A DNA stretch of 37,354 bases from CAYUVF01 sp964448045 (GCA_964448045.1 CAYUVF010000047.1:1-37354), one strand, 5' to 3'. Numbered from the stretch's first letter, positions 1 through 9,505 are shown. Program-made: numbers and translations. The notes: generated by a model from the sequence alone, not told the origin.

Positions 1-226
1 GTGGGACGATGCATACCGAGAAGAGATCCTCAGAATTTAAATGAGGCAGCCCTGCCGTCCCCACGTCGTGTTGATTTTAAGCGGCGATCCCGTGTACCTT
101 TCGCGTACGGTTTGACTGCCGCGGCGCATCCGGTCGGGCTCGAGTCGGACGATCTATCCCACAGAACGCCCACCGTTTGCCGGCTGTGCCCTGTCCACAC
201 CTTCTCCCATCAGCACGCACCCACCT
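1..226. other. Leader region without a recognised gene
   Basis: No supported gene lies in the first 226 bases. The short reading frames on both strands have no recognisable domain and look like GC-driven shadows. The stretch is the upstream region of the secreted propeller gene that starts at 227; I see no clear -35/-10 pair and no Shine-Dalgarno sequence before that start. Confidence 0.5.
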
Positions 227-3200
227 ATGCACGCACGGATACCCCTCGCCCTCACCCTGGCGCTTTTGATGGCCGGATGGGGATGGCTCGGAACTCCCGC
301 TTCCGCCCAATCCGACGACGCTTCCGATGAAAACATCGTCCACGACCCGTCCCATTTCGATGAGCTAAACTATCGGATGATCGGCCCCTATCGCGGCGGT
401 CGGTCGACCGCCGTCACCGGCATCCCAGGCGGCGATCCCGACCACTACTTGATGGGCGGCGTCGGCGGGGGCGTCTGGGAGACGACCAACGCCGGGCAGA
501 ACTGGTCGAACCTCTCCGACGGCTATTTTGACGTCGGTGCGATCGGCTCGGTCGCCGTCTCCAAAGCCGACCCGAACGTCGTGTACGCCGGCACCGGATC
601 GGCCTGCATCCGGGGCAACATCTCGACGGGCCGCGGCATGTACCGCTCGATGGACGGCGGTGAGACGTGGTCATTCATCGGCCTGCCGGAAGCCGGGCAG
701 ATCGGCGACATCAAGATCCACCCGCAAAATCCGGAGCTGGTGTATGTGGCGGCGCTCGGCCATCCGTTTGGCAAAAACGAGCAGCGCGGCGTCTTCCGCT
801 CCGAGGACGGCGGCGACACCTGGCAGAAGGTGCTCTTCCTCTCCGACAGCACCGGTGTCGTCGACCTCGCCATGAATCCGAAGAACCCGCGCGAGATCTA
901 CGCCAGCGCCTGGCGCGCCGAGCGCAAGCCGTGGACGATTATCAGCGGGGGTGCTCCGGAAGGTGGCCTCTACAAGACGACCGACGGTGGCGACAACTGG
1001 GACAAACTCGGCGGCGGACTGCCATCGGAGACGTTCGGCAAGTCCGCCGTGACGGTCTCGCCCGCTCAACCGGACCGCGTGTGGGCGATCGTCGAGGCGA
1101 AAGAGCCCGAGGGCGGCGTCTACCGATCGGACAATCGCGGCCAGACGTGGACGCGCGTCAACCGAGACCGCGACCTGCGCCAGCGGGCCTACTACTACAT
1201 CCACATCGAGGCCGATCCGCAGGATCCCAATACGGTCTACGTGCTCAACGTGGGCCTGCACCGCTCGGTCGACGGCGGCAAATCGTTCGACCGGATGAGC
1301 GTGCCCCACGGCGACGTGCACGACCTTTGGATCAATCCCGAGGACCCGACGACGATGATCGTCGCCAACGACGGCGGCGCTCAGGTCAGCCACGACCACG
1401 GCGCCACCTGGTCGACGTACTACAACCAGCCCACGGCCGAGTTTTACAGCGTGACGGTGGACAACCAGTTCCCGTACCGCGTCTACGGCCCGCAGCAGGA
1501 CAACAGCACCATCAGCGTGCCGTCGTGGCGCGAGGGCACCACCACGCCGAAGGAGCCGTGGACGGCCATTGGCGGCTGCGAAACGGGGCCTGTCGCCCTA
1601 CACCCCGACCACCCGGACACAGTCTATGCCGGATGCTACGGCGGCGTCATCACCCGCTGGAATGAGGACTCGGGCCAGGCGCGCAACGTCATGGTCTACC
1701 CGCAGCTGCAGCTCGGCCAGGCGCCGAAGAACCTGCGCGAGCGCTTTCAGTGGGTTTCGCCCATCGTCGTCTCGCCGCACGACCCGAACGTCGTCTACCA
1801 CGCCTCGCATCGCATCTGGCGCTCCGACGATGCCGGCATGTCCTGGGTGCAAATCAGCGACGACTTGACTACGGATACGCCCCAACATCAGGAATTCGGC
1901 GGCCGGCCTATCACGAACGAGGGCACCGGCGTCGAGGTCTACAACACCGTCTTCTCGCTGCGCGTCTCGCCCCACACGCCGCAGACGCTCTGGGCCGGAA
2001 CCGACGACGGGCGCGTCTGGCTCTCTCGTGATGCCGGAGACGCCTGGACCGAAATCACGCCAGACGACATGCCGGTGCAGGGCACCGTCAACCGGATCGA
2101 GGTGTCGCCCCATCAGGCCGGCAAGGCCTATCTGGCTGTCTACCGCTACCGGATGGACGACTGGCGCCCCTACATCTTCCGGACCACGAACTACGGCGAA
2201 AATTGGACGCGGCTGACAACCGGCGAAAACGGCATTCCGAGCGATCACCCGACGCGCGTGGTCCGCGAAGATCCCGATCGCGAGGGCCTGCTCTACGCCG
2301 GCACCGAGTTCGGTATGTTTATCTCGTTCGACGACGGCGCACACTGGCAGTCCTTCCAGCACAATCTCCCGGCCACGCCCATCACCGACCTGAAAGTGCA
2401 CAAGCAGGACCTCGTGGTGGCGACCCAGGGGCGCTCGTTCTGGATCATGGATAACCTGACGCCGCTGCACGACCTCACCGACGCCGTCGCCAGCTCCGAT
2501 CACCATCTTGTCTCTCCCCGCGCTGCCTACTTGGTTAGCCCTTCGGGCGGATGGGGCGAGTATGCGCCGGAGGGACCGCCGCGCGGCGCGCAGTTCCACT
2601 ACTTCTTCGAGGAAACGCCCCAAGAGACAGTAACGCTGGAGGTGCTCAACCCGCAAGGCGACGTCATCCGCAGTTTCACCAGCGACTCGTCTGCCGCCGA
2701 GGAAGACGACGAGCCCGTGCTCCCCACCGAGGCCGGGCTCAACCACTACAGCTGGAACATGCAATCGAAGCCGGTCGACACGGTCGATGATGCCATCGTC
2801 TGGGGCTCTACCGGGGGCGCGAAAGTCGTGCCCGGCACATATCAACTACGCCTCACCGTGGGCGATGCCAGCCAAGCGAGCTCCTTCGAGATCCGCAAGG
2901 ATCCACGGCTGACGGAGGTGACCCAGCAAGACCTCGTTGCCCAACACGAGATGGCCACGGCCATCCGCGATACGCTCAACAGCGTCTACGACTCGATCCG
3001 CCAGCTCCGGATGGTGCGCGAGCAGATCCAGTCGACGATTACGTATGCCCAGGAAGCCGATCGGAGCAGCGATGAGCTCACCGCCATGGCCGACTCGGTG
3101 ACGCAGCAGCTCACCGCCGTCGAGAAGGAGCTGATCCAGACGGAGGCCGAAAGCTTCCAGGATGTGATCAACTATCCGCCACAGCTCGACAACCAGTTCG

Positions 3201-3415
3201 CCTACCTCTACGGCTACGTCGCCGGCCCCAACGGCCGCCCGACTGAGGGCGCCCAGACGCGCTTCGATGACCTCAACGCGCAGTGGACCGATCTACACAG
3301 CCAGCTGCAGTCGATCCTCACTAACGAGGTCGGGCAGTTCAACCAGATGGTGCGCAATCAGGTGGGCAGCCAGCCGGTCCTTGTCCCCGTGACTTCCGAT
3401 CGCCGGGATTCGTAA
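227..3415 (+). CDS. Secreted sortilin/VPS10-like Asp-box beta-propeller protein
   Basis: A 1062-residue exported protein. Residues 1-27 form a signal peptide with hydrophobic core LALTLALLMAGWGWLG and an ASAQ cleavage site. About ten Asp-box (BNR) motifs of the form S/T-x-D-x-G-x-T/S-W are visible near residues 140, 191, 251, 300, 346, 387, 532, 600, 653 and 700, for example SMDGGETW, SEDGGDTW and SRDAGDAW. This indicates one or two large beta-propellers of the sortilin/VPS10 or sialidase-like fold. From about residue 890 the sequence becomes helical and Gln/Glu-rich, probably a coiled region. Sialidase catalytic residues cannot be assigned, and many relatives are annotated only as glycosyl hydrolases. 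The role (surface binding or a hydrolase) is therefore open. The ATG at 227 is chosen because the signal peptide begins there. It appears monocistronic. Confidence 0.85.
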   Translation: MHARIPLALTLALLMAGWGWLGTPASAQSDDASDENIVHDPSHFDELNYRMIGPYRGGRSTAVTGIPGGDPDHYLMGGVGGGVWETTNAGQNWSNLSDGYFDVGAIGSVAVSKADPNVVYAGTGSACIRGNISTGRGMYRSMDGGETWSFIGLPEAGQIGDIKIHPQNPELVYVAALGHPFGKNEQRGVFRSEDGGDTWQKVLFLSDSTGVVDLAMNPKNPREIYASAWRAERKPWTIISGGAPEGGLYKTTDGGDNWDKLGGGLPSETFGKSAVTVSPAQPDRVWAIVEAKEPEGGVYRSDNRGQTWTRVNRDRDLRQRAYYYIHIEADPQDPNTVYVLNVGLHRSVDGGKSFDRMSVPHGDVHDLWINPEDPTTMIVANDGGAQVSHDHGATWSTYYNQPTAEFYSVTVDNQFPYRVYGPQQDNSTISVPSWREGTTTPKEPWTAIGGCETGPVALHPDHPDTVYAGCYGGVITRWNEDSGQARNVMVYPQLQLGQAPKNLRERFQWVSPIVVSPHDPNVVYHASHRIWRSDDAGMSWVQISDDLTTDTPQHQEFGGRPITNEGTGVEVYNTVFSLRVSPHTPQTLWAGTDDGRVWLSRDAGDAWTEITPDDMPVQGTVNRIEVSPHQAGKAYLAVYRYRMDDWRPYIFRTTNYGENWTRLTTGENGIPSDHPTRVVREDPDREGLLYAGTEFGMFISFDDGAHWQSFQHNLPATPITDLKVHKQDLVVATQGRSFWIMDNLTPLHDLTDAVASSDHHLVSPRAAYLVSPSGGWGEYAPEGPPRGAQFHYFFEETPQETVTLEVLNPQGDVIRSFTSDSSAAEEDDEPVLPTEAGLNHYSWNMQSKPVDTVDDAIVWGSTGGAKVVPGTYQLRLTVGDASQASSFEIRKDPRLTEVTQQDLVAQHEMATAIRDTLNSVYDSIRQLRMVREQIQSTITYAQEADRSSDELTAMADSVTQQLTAVEKELIQTEAESFQDVINYPPQLDNQFAYLYGYVAGPNGRPTEGAQTRFDDLNAQWTDLHSQLQSILTNEVGQFNQMVRNQVGSQPVLVPVTSDRRDS

Positions 3416-4197
3416 TTAGTGGTGCACGGTGTTTGCCAGACGGGACGGGCTCAGAACGAGCCCGCTCCGTTCGCTTCGCCGTCAGCTTTGCGCGACCGAG
3501 GCGTTGGGGCGATGGCCCCATTGGCGGATCTTGCTCGCAAGCGCCGGGGCCGAGGCCGCCTGCAGGACGATGCTTCGCTGGACGTGATGCGCGAAGTAAC
3601 GTGGCGACGGCCGGTGATGCTGCTGGCACACCCAGCGCTTAGCATCGGGCCGATTCGAGGCCTCGGGGTGTTGCATTTCAACTTCGACGATGGCCTCGGT
3701 GACGAGGCGCCGCTGATCGAGACTCCACGGGCCGCGGAAGTCGATCTGATATGGGTGTTGCATGACCATGGAACCGGGGACGCTAATACGGTCGAACGGC
3801 CCGATTCCCGCGCCGGTTGACAGACCCGCGCAGGACGAGCCCTCCGATGATGGGGTATGGTGGGTCGACACCAAATTCGACCGCGTTACAGCGGATGAGG
3901 TTTCGCCCGTCCACCAGCCAATTTTTGGACACGCCCCCCTGCTCCATTTCTACTGCCCCGCAGTGCAAAAATCTACGCGCCAACATTCGGCACCTGATCG
4001 AGCGATTTACTATTTTGCACGGGCCCCGGCAGGGCATGACATGCTGAGGAGCGATTTCCGGGCCGCCTGCTCACAACAGTCCAGTAGCCAGCATTCCGGG
4101 TAGAGATGAACGGGTGTATTGTCACCATCGTCTCTCCAGAGGTCTCCAGAGGCCTCGCCGAGGGTCCGCCAACCACCGAAGATGGAGTGAATCAGCT
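3416..4197. other. About 780 bases with no convincing gene
   Basis: This is the longest gene-poor stretch in the window. Several overlapping frames of 70-130 codons exist on both strands, but none has a recognisable domain, signal peptide or good start. Two - strand frames (3482-3874 and 3783-4037) overlap in different phases, as a frameshifted relic of one old gene might. That is only a suspicion. The right end (about 4100-4197) must contain the glpD promoter and leader. Confidence 0.5.
3446..3464 (+). terminator. Short GC stem-loop after the propeller gene
   Basis: CGGGCTC and GAGCCCG form a perfect 7-bp stem around the 5-base loop AGAAC, about 30 bases after the stop codon at 3415. There is no following T-run, so it is only a possible transcription end or RNA 3' stabiliser. 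Confidence 0.3.
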
Positions 4198-5859
4198 ATG
4201 GTAGTGCGCGATCTGGCCCGGATGGAAGCCACGCCGCTGGATGTGCTCGTCATCGGCGGGGGCATCACGGGGGCGGCGGTGGCGTGGGATGCAACCCTGC
4301 GCGGCCTTCATGTGGGGCTCGTGGAGAAAGCAGACTTCGGCCACGGCACCTCGGCAGCCACCTCGAAGCTGATCCACGGCGGCCTCCGCTATCTGAAGCA
4401 GATGGAGGTTGGACTCGTGCGCGAATCGCTGCGCGAGCGGCGGATCATGCAGACGATCACTCCCCATCTGGTGACGCCGCTTCCGTTTCTCGTTCCGGCC
4501 TACGGATGGGGCACCAACGGCCCAGTGCCCCTGCTCAGCGCCGCCCTGGCCTATAACGCCCTCTCATACGACCGCAACCGCGTCCCGTACGCGGACCAGA
4601 GGATTACCCCGGCTCGTCTCCTGAGCCGCTCTGCCACCCTTCAGCGCGCTCCTCAACTCCGCCGTGATGGCCTCAGCGGCGGCCTTGCCTACGCCGACGG
4701 GCAGCTATACGACGCCGGACGCCACGTATTGGCGTTCCTGCAGAGCGCTGCCGCCCGCGGCGCCCAGATCGCCAACTACGCCGAGGTAACCGACCTTGCC
4801 GTCAATGGATCGCGCGTGAGCGGCGCCATCGTGCGCGACCACCTCACGAACGCCCGTTACACCATCCACGCCCACATGACCGTTAACGTCAGCGGGCCCT
4901 GGGCCGACTACGTGCTCGCCCTCCTCAACGACGACGCGCTGCCCGAACACGTCCGCCGCTCCAAAGGCATTCACGTGCTAACGCCACCCATCGGCCCCGA
5001 CGACACCGCGCTGGCGCTCCCAACGCCTGACGGGCGGCACCTCTTCATCCTCCCGTGGCGCGGCCACTCGCTCATCGGCACGACGGATGTCCCCTTCGAA
5101 GGCCACCCCGACGATCCGCTCGTAACCGAAGCCGACATCCGCGATCTGCTCACGACCCTGAACGCCACCTATCCCCCCGCCGCGCTAACACTGGATGACG
5201 TGCAACACGCCTACGGCGGCCTCCGGCCCATCGTGGATGAGCAAACGGCGGTCGATACATACGAGGCCTCGCGCAAGTACGAGATCTACGACCACGTTGA
5301 CGATGGCATCAGCGGGCTCTTTACCGTGATCGGGGGCAAGTACACGACCTCGCGCGCCCTCGCCGAATCGTTAGTGGATCGCGTGATGGATGCACTCCAT
5401 CGGGAAGCCGTCGCCTGCGTGACGGCGTCGACGCCACTCGACTCAGCCCCTCGCGAGGCGTTCACGGCATTCTGCGCACGGATGCAATCCCGATACGCAG
5501 ACCTCCCGCTCGCAACCGTCGAGCACCTGGCCCGATGCTACGGATCGGCACTGCCCGAGGTGCTCGACCGGTCTCGCTGGATTCCCGGTGCCGCCCAACC
5601 GATCACGGCGCGCCGTCCCGATCTGATGCTTCAGGTAGACTACGCAGTCGAGCACGAGATGGCCCGCCGCCTGACGGACGTGCTCCACCGGCGCACGGGC
5701 CTCGGTGGACTCGGCCCTCTGTCCCCCGCTGCGCTGCGGCGCGTGGCCGACCGCATGTGTGCCCTGCTCGGATGGACCCCCGCTCGCCGCCTCAACGAGC
5801 TCGACCGCGCCCAGTCCTCGTTCGCGCTACCCGACTCGTTACCCGCAGCCGCAGAGTGA
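4198..5859 (+). CDS. glpD: Aerobic FAD-dependent glycerol-3-phosphate dehydrogenase
   Basis: GlpD oxidises sn-glycerol 3-phosphate to dihydroxyacetone phosphate at the membrane and passes electrons to quinone. The 553-residue product has the N-terminal FAD motif VIGGGITGAAVAWDA, then the GlpD signature TSKLIHGGLRYL, a central substrate-binding part (LFILPWRGHSLIGTTD) and the late FAD/substrate segment YGGLRPIVDE followed by GLFTVIGGKYTTSR. The C-terminal helical domain is present, so the protein looks complete. An earlier GTG at 4114 stays in frame. The ATG at 4198 is preferred because the FAD motif follows about 17 residues later and GGAG lies 10 bases upstream. The lipid kinase gene starts 10 bases after its stop, so the two are probably cotranscribed. 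Its DHAP product is the precursor for the acyl-DHAP that the AGPS-like enzyme two genes downstream would use. Confidence 0.93.
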   Translation: MVVRDLARMEATPLDVLVIGGGITGAAVAWDATLRGLHVGLVEKADFGHGTSAATSKLIHGGLRYLKQMEVGLVRESLRERRIMQTITPHLVTPLPFLVPAYGWGTNGPVPLLSAALAYNALSYDRNRVPYADQRITPARLLSRSATLQRAPQLRRDGLSGGLAYADGQLYDAGRHVLAFLQSAAARGAQIANYAEVTDLAVNGSRVSGAIVRDHLTNARYTIHAHMTVNVSGPWADYVLALLNDDALPEHVRRSKGIHVLTPPIGPDDTALALPTPDGRHLFILPWRGHSLIGTTDVPFEGHPDDPLVTEADIRDLLTTLNATYPPAALTLDDVQHAYGGLRPIVDEQTAVDTYEASRKYEIYDHVDDGISGLFTVIGGKYTTSRALAESLVDRVMDALHREAVACVTASTPLDSAPREAFTAFCARMQSRYADLPLATVEHLARCYGSALPEVLDRSRWIPGAAQPITARRPDLMLQVDYAVEHEMARRLTDVLHRRTGLGGLGPLSPAALRRVADRMCALLGWTPARRLNELDRAQSSFALPDSLPAAAE

Positions 5860-5869
5860 CCCACTGCCC

Positions 5870-6841
5870 ATGCCCCTGCCTGCCTCGCCGCTGCATTCGA
5901 CACTGAACGAGCATCCCACTCGGGTCATCGTCAACCCGGCGGCCGGGGGCGGACGTGTACGGCAGGTCTGGCCCCAGCTTCACCAGCAGATCGAGCAACA
6001 GATCGGCGCATTCTCTTTTGCGTTCACCAATGGGCCCAACCACGCCACTGCACTCACCCGCCGCGCCCTCAACGGACCGTACCAGCGGATCATCGCCATC
6101 GGAGGGGACGGTACGCTGAACGAGGTCGTCAACGGATTCTTTCGCGACGGCGCCCTCCTCCGTCCGGATGCTGTGCTCGTCCCCGTGGCCTGCGGTACCG
6201 CGGGTGACTTTCGACGCACGCTCGGCCGCTCCACCCCTCTTCCCGACTTCAGGGCCCAGCGCCTTCAAACCGTGGACGTGGGACGGATCACGTACACCGA
6301 TGCTACAGAAGAGGCTGCAAAACAACCCGCGCAGCGCCACTTTATCAACATCGCCTCCTTCGGGATGGGCGGCATGGTCGACGCCGTCGTCCGTGACCTC
6401 CCCCTAAAGTCCCTGCTGGGCGGTCGCCTCGCCTACCTGTACGCCATCCTCCACACGCTCGTCCGTTACCGTAATGCTACCATTGAACTACACATCGACG
6501 GCACCGACTACGGCCGCTATACCATCCGAAACATCGCCATCGCAAATGGACGCTACTTCGGGGGCGGATTGCCCATCGCACCTCACGCATCACTTCAGGA
6601 CGGACTACTTACTATCATTATCATCAAAGATATGAGCCGAATCGATTTCATTCGACATGCGAGGCGATTTTATGCGGGCCGGCACCTCGAACTCGATGCC
6701 GTTTCCGCCTTTCAGGGCCGTCACATCGAAGCGCGACCGACGAGCGCTCCCCCCGTCCTCCTCGACGTGGACGGTGAACCGCTCGGACGACTGCCCGCCA
6801 CCTTCGAGGTCCTGCCCCAGGCGCTGACCATCCAGTATTAA
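5870..6841 (+). CDS. Diacylglycerol-kinase family lipid kinase (YegS/DgkB-like)
   Basis: A 323-residue soluble lipid kinase that would phosphorylate a lipid alcohol such as diacylglycerol using ATP. DAGK catalytic-domain motifs are clear: VNPAAGGGR (residues 21-29), the nucleotide loop GGDGTLNEVVNG (78-89) and GTAGDF (109-114, usually GTANDF). The C-terminal beta-sandwich contains IANGRYFGGG and ends with DVDGEPLG, typical of the family. The reading frame is open upstream to 5705 inside glpD. The ATG at 5870 is chosen because it lies just past the glpD stop and puts NPAAGGG at the usual distance. Exact substrate (diacylglycerol, alkylglycerol or sphingoid base) cannot be read from sequence. 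The neighbours GlpD and an AGPS-like enzyme favour glycerolipid metabolism. Confidence 0.88.
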   Translation: MPLPASPLHSTLNEHPTRVIVNPAAGGGRVRQVWPQLHQQIEQQIGAFSFAFTNGPNHATALTRRALNGPYQRIIAIGGDGTLNEVVNGFFRDGALLRPDAVLVPVACGTAGDFRRTLGRSTPLPDFRAQRLQTVDVGRITYTDATEEAAKQPAQRHFINIASFGMGGMVDAVVRDLPLKSLLGGRLAYLYAILHTLVRYRNATIELHIDGTDYGRYTIRNIAIANGRYFGGGLPIAPHASLQDGLLTIIIIKDMSRIDFIRHARRFYAGRHLELDAVSAFQGRHIEARPTSAPPVLLDVDGEPLGRLPATFEVLPQALTIQY

Positions 6842-6870
6842 TCGAATCATTCATCTCCCCCTACGCTCTC

Positions 6871-8523
6871 ATGAAGTACGATCGCCGCAATCTCAAGTGG
6901 AACGGATGGGGCTGGACCGATCAGCAGTTCCCGCTGGACGAGCCGGATGCCCTCTGGTCGTTTCTTCGGGACGAACTGGATCTCGATGCGCTGCCCGATA
7001 CGCCCGCCGTTCCCCTCGATGCGATTCACGTCCCTTCCTCGCGCCTGTCCCCAACCCAGCGCAAAGACGTGACGGAGCTGTTTGATACCGGCCACGTCCG
7101 CACCTCTGCATACGAGCGCCTCTACCACGCCGCCGGCCGCAGCTATTTCGACCTCGTGCGCTTGCGCACCGCACAGATCGACCACTTCCCAGATGCTGTC
7201 CTCTACCCGTCCACCCAGGCCGAAGTCGAGCGCGCCGTCCAATTTGCCGACACGCACGATCTTGCCCTGATTCCCTTCGGCGGCGGTAGCAGCGTCGTCG
7301 GAGGCGTCGAGGCCGATCGGAGCGCCGACCAGGCGGGCGTGCTAACGCTCGATACGATGCACCTCAACCGAATTCGCCGCCTCAATCCCGCGACCCGCAC
7401 CGCTACGGTCGAGGCCGGCCTGTACGGCCCCGAGCTGGAGCGCCGGCTGCAGGCAGCCGGTTTCACCCTCGGGCACTTCCCCCAGTCGTTCCATTTTTCG
7501 ACGCTGGGCGGGTGGATCGCCGCGCGGAGTGCCGGCCAGTTTTCCGACCGGTACGGCAAAGCCGAAGACTTCCTCGCCCACGCAACGGTCGTCTCTCCCA
7601 CGGGTACCTGGTCCACCTCGTCGGCCCCGGCCTCGGCAGCGGGGCCCGACCTCAATGCCATCGTCGCCGGCTCCGAGGGCGCAATGGGGGTCATCACCCA
7701 GGCCACCGTGCACATCCACCCGACGCCTCCTGTCGAAAAAACGTATATGATTCTTTTCCGGCACGTCGCCGAAGGCGTGCACGCGGTCCGGCAACTGCGT
7801 CAGGATGAGCAGCTTCCGCTGTCGATGCTCCGCCTCTCCGACGCCGAGGAAACACGCTTCCTCATGCGCCTCCGTAGCGGCACGTCGTCGCTCGGCGCAC
7901 GGCTCTATAAAGCGGTGCTGGGGCTGCGCGGCTACACCGATCGGCCCGCGCTGCTGCTCGTCGGCCTGACGGGGGCGCCCGGAGCGGTGCGGCGCGGCAC
8001 GCGGCGAATGCTGCGCCTCTGCCGGCAGGCGGGCGGCGCATTCGTCGGACCGCGATCGGACTGGCGCTCCGGCCACTACGCGATGCCGTATCTGCGCGAC
8101 GATCTGATGGATCGCGGCATTGGCGTGGACACCATGGAAACCGCCACCACGTGGGGCCAGGTGCTCCATCTGCACCAGGCCGTGCGGCGGGCCGCCGCCC
8201 GCCACGCCGCCGATGCCGGATACACCTGCGCCACGCTCGGCCACATTTCGCACTCCTATCCGGACGGAGCCTCTCTCTACTTCACCTTCCTGTTTCCGAT
8301 GGATCGCGGCCGCGAACAGGCGCAGTGGCGCGCGCTCAAGCACACCGTGTCCGGCACCATCGTTTCGCACGGAGGTACCATCAGCCATCACCACGGGGTC
8401 GGGCGCGATCATCGGCCGTGGCTGGAGCGTGAGCGGGGGCGCCCGGCCCTCGATGTCGTGCGCGCCATCAAGCGCCAGCTCGATCCGCACGGAACCTGCA
8501 ACCCGGGCAGCCTCGTCGGATAG
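6871..8523 (+). CDS. FAD-linked oxidase resembling alkyl-DHAP synthase (AGPS)
   Basis: A 550-residue VAO/PCMH-type flavoprotein. The N-terminus carries LKWNGWGW, close to the start of the alkyldihydroxyacetonephosphate synthase family. The FAD-binding domain holds PFGGGSSVVGG (residues 135-145) and a second FAD segment around GSEGAMGVITQATVHIHP. The C-terminal cap contains SHSYPDGASLYFTF and the family's histidine loop HHHGVGRDHRPWL (506-518), ending with LDPHGTCNPGSL. In eukaryotes AGPS swaps the acyl chain of acyl-DHAP for a fatty alcohol, creating the ether bond of plasmalogens. Bacterial members are mostly uncharacterised and could be simple D-hydroxyacid or glycolate-type oxidases. The HHH motif and neighbouring GlpD and lipid kinase support the ether-lipid reading. 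It starts 29 bases after the lipid kinase stop. Confidence 0.85.
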   Translation: MKYDRRNLKWNGWGWTDQQFPLDEPDALWSFLRDELDLDALPDTPAVPLDAIHVPSSRLSPTQRKDVTELFDTGHVRTSAYERLYHAAGRSYFDLVRLRTAQIDHFPDAVLYPSTQAEVERAVQFADTHDLALIPFGGGSSVVGGVEADRSADQAGVLTLDTMHLNRIRRLNPATRTATVEAGLYGPELERRLQAAGFTLGHFPQSFHFSTLGGWIAARSAGQFSDRYGKAEDFLAHATVVSPTGTWSTSSAPASAAGPDLNAIVAGSEGAMGVITQATVHIHPTPPVEKTYMILFRHVAEGVHAVRQLRQDEQLPLSMLRLSDAEETRFLMRLRSGTSSLGARLYKAVLGLRGYTDRPALLLVGLTGAPGAVRRGTRRMLRLCRQAGGAFVGPRSDWRSGHYAMPYLRDDLMDRGIGVDTMETATTWGQVLHLHQAVRRAAARHAADAGYTCATLGHISHSYPDGASLYFTFLFPMDRGREQAQWRALKHTVSGTIVSHGGTISHHHGVGRDHRPWLERERGRPALDVVRAIKRQLDPHGTCNPGSLVG

Positions 8524-8538
8524 GGCCCTGTTCTCCCG

Positions 8539-8886
8539 ATGACATTCCCTGGATTCATGCCCTCCGTACGCGACGACGGATCGGCCGTCACGCTCGACCT
8601 GCACGGCGCAACCGTCGATGAAGCGCTCGACATCACCTATCGGACGCTGTACCTGGCCGAGGAGCGCGGCCGCCAGAAACTGAAGCTGATTCACGGTTCC
8701 TCCACCAGCCGCGGCAACGGCGCAGCGCGGACGATCAAGCGGGCGCTGCTGGATCTGCTCGACGCCGGCACGCTGAGCGCGCACGCCACCGCCACCTGGC
8801 AAGCGCGGGACTACATCGTGCTGGCCCTCGACGTCACCGTGCCCTCCGATCCCACGCGCATCCAGCCGCAGGACGTGCTCTGGTAA
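8539..8886 (+). CDS. Small Smr (MutS2 C-terminal) domain protein
   Basis: A 115-residue stand-alone Smr domain. The two family signatures are present: LDLHGATVDEAL early, and KLIHGSSTSRGNGAARTIK in the middle. Smr domains nick or bind DNA or RNA; small bacterial members have been tied to RNA cleavage during ribosome rescue, but the role here is not known. The gene begins 15 bases after the AGPS-like gene and is probably its operon partner, perhaps only by position. An internal ATG at 8557 is an alternative start. Its stop codon is one base from the stop of the convergent acetyltransferase gene, so the two mRNAs must overlap at their 3' ends. Confidence 0.85.
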   Translation: MTFPGFMPSVRDDGSAVTLDLHGATVDEALDITYRTLYLAEERGRQKLKLIHGSSTSRGNGAARTIKRALLDLLDAGTLSAHATATWQARDYIVLALDVTVPSDPTRIQPQDVLW

Positions 8887-8887
8887 G

Positions 8888-9505
8888 CTACGCCGTCTCT
8901 TGCGCAGCGCGCAGGCACCGCCATGCCCATCGGGCTGTCTGGGTAGCCGGCGTATCGGGAATCTGGTCGAGGCGCGTGTACACCGGTAGATCCAGTTCGA
9001 CCACGCTACCGCTGGCCTGCTGGCTGAGCGCTCCAAGCGCCACCAGATAGCGGATAAACTGGCGGTTGTCCTCGATCAGATATCCGCGAAAGGCCCGGAG
9101 GCCATTGGCGGCCCCCAGATGGCTGAGCGCGGCAAGCAAGAGGGAGCCCGCCCCACGCCCCTGATAGGCATCGATCACCGATACCGCGGCTTCGGCCACG
9201 TCGGGCTCATCGCGGAGGCGGATGTACCGTGCCAACCCGATGCCATGCGGCTCGTCGCCGGACAGATCGAGCATCCCGATCGCACAGTGGTTGTGGTGGT
9301 CGACCTCCGTCAGGTAGCGCAGGTGCTCCTCGCTGAACTCAATCACCGGCGTAAAAAAGCGGTGGTAGATCGACTGCGACGAAAACTCCTGCAATCCCTT
9401 CCGGATGAGGTCTTTGTCCTCTGGGCGCACATGCCGGATGCGCACGGGCGTATCGTCCGACAGGGTCGTATCGATGGGCAGATGTAAGCGGCGCTCCTCC
9501 GGCAT
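8888..9505 (-). CDS. GNAT-family N-acetyltransferase
   Basis: A 205-residue GNAT protein. The acetyl-CoA pyrophosphate-binding motif A is QGRGAGSLLL at residues 115-124, following VSVIDAYQG. The N-terminal part (VRIRHVRPEDKDLIRKGLQEFSSQS, then YHRFF) resembles the acetyltransferase domain fused to acyl-CoA synthetase-like proteins in Pat-type lysine acetyltransferases. Here the domain stands alone without a cAMP or ligase domain. Substrate is unknown; protein lysine acetylation is one possibility. The gene is monocistronic, convergent with the Smr gene, and divergent from the amidotransferase across about 220 bases. Confidence 0.82.
   Translation of the reverse strand: MPEERRLHLPIDTTLSDDTPVRIRHVRPEDKDLIRKGLQEFSSQSIYHRFFTPVIEFSEEHLRYLTEVDHHNHCAIGMLDLSGDEPHGIGLARYIRLRDEPDVAEAAVSVIDAYQGRGAGSLLLAALSHLGAANGLRAFRGYLIEDNRQFIRYLVALGALSQQASGSVVELDLPVYTRLDQIPDTPATQTARWAWRCLRAAQETA

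Noticed and set aside
1598..2845. Long - strand open frame opposite the propeller gene
   Set aside because: No recognisable family; the + strand has regular Asp-boxes through the same interval.
7342..9036. Long - strand open frame opposite the AGPS-like and Smr genes
   Set aside because: No domain and Arg/Gly/Ala-rich; the + strand genes have diagnostic motifs throughout.
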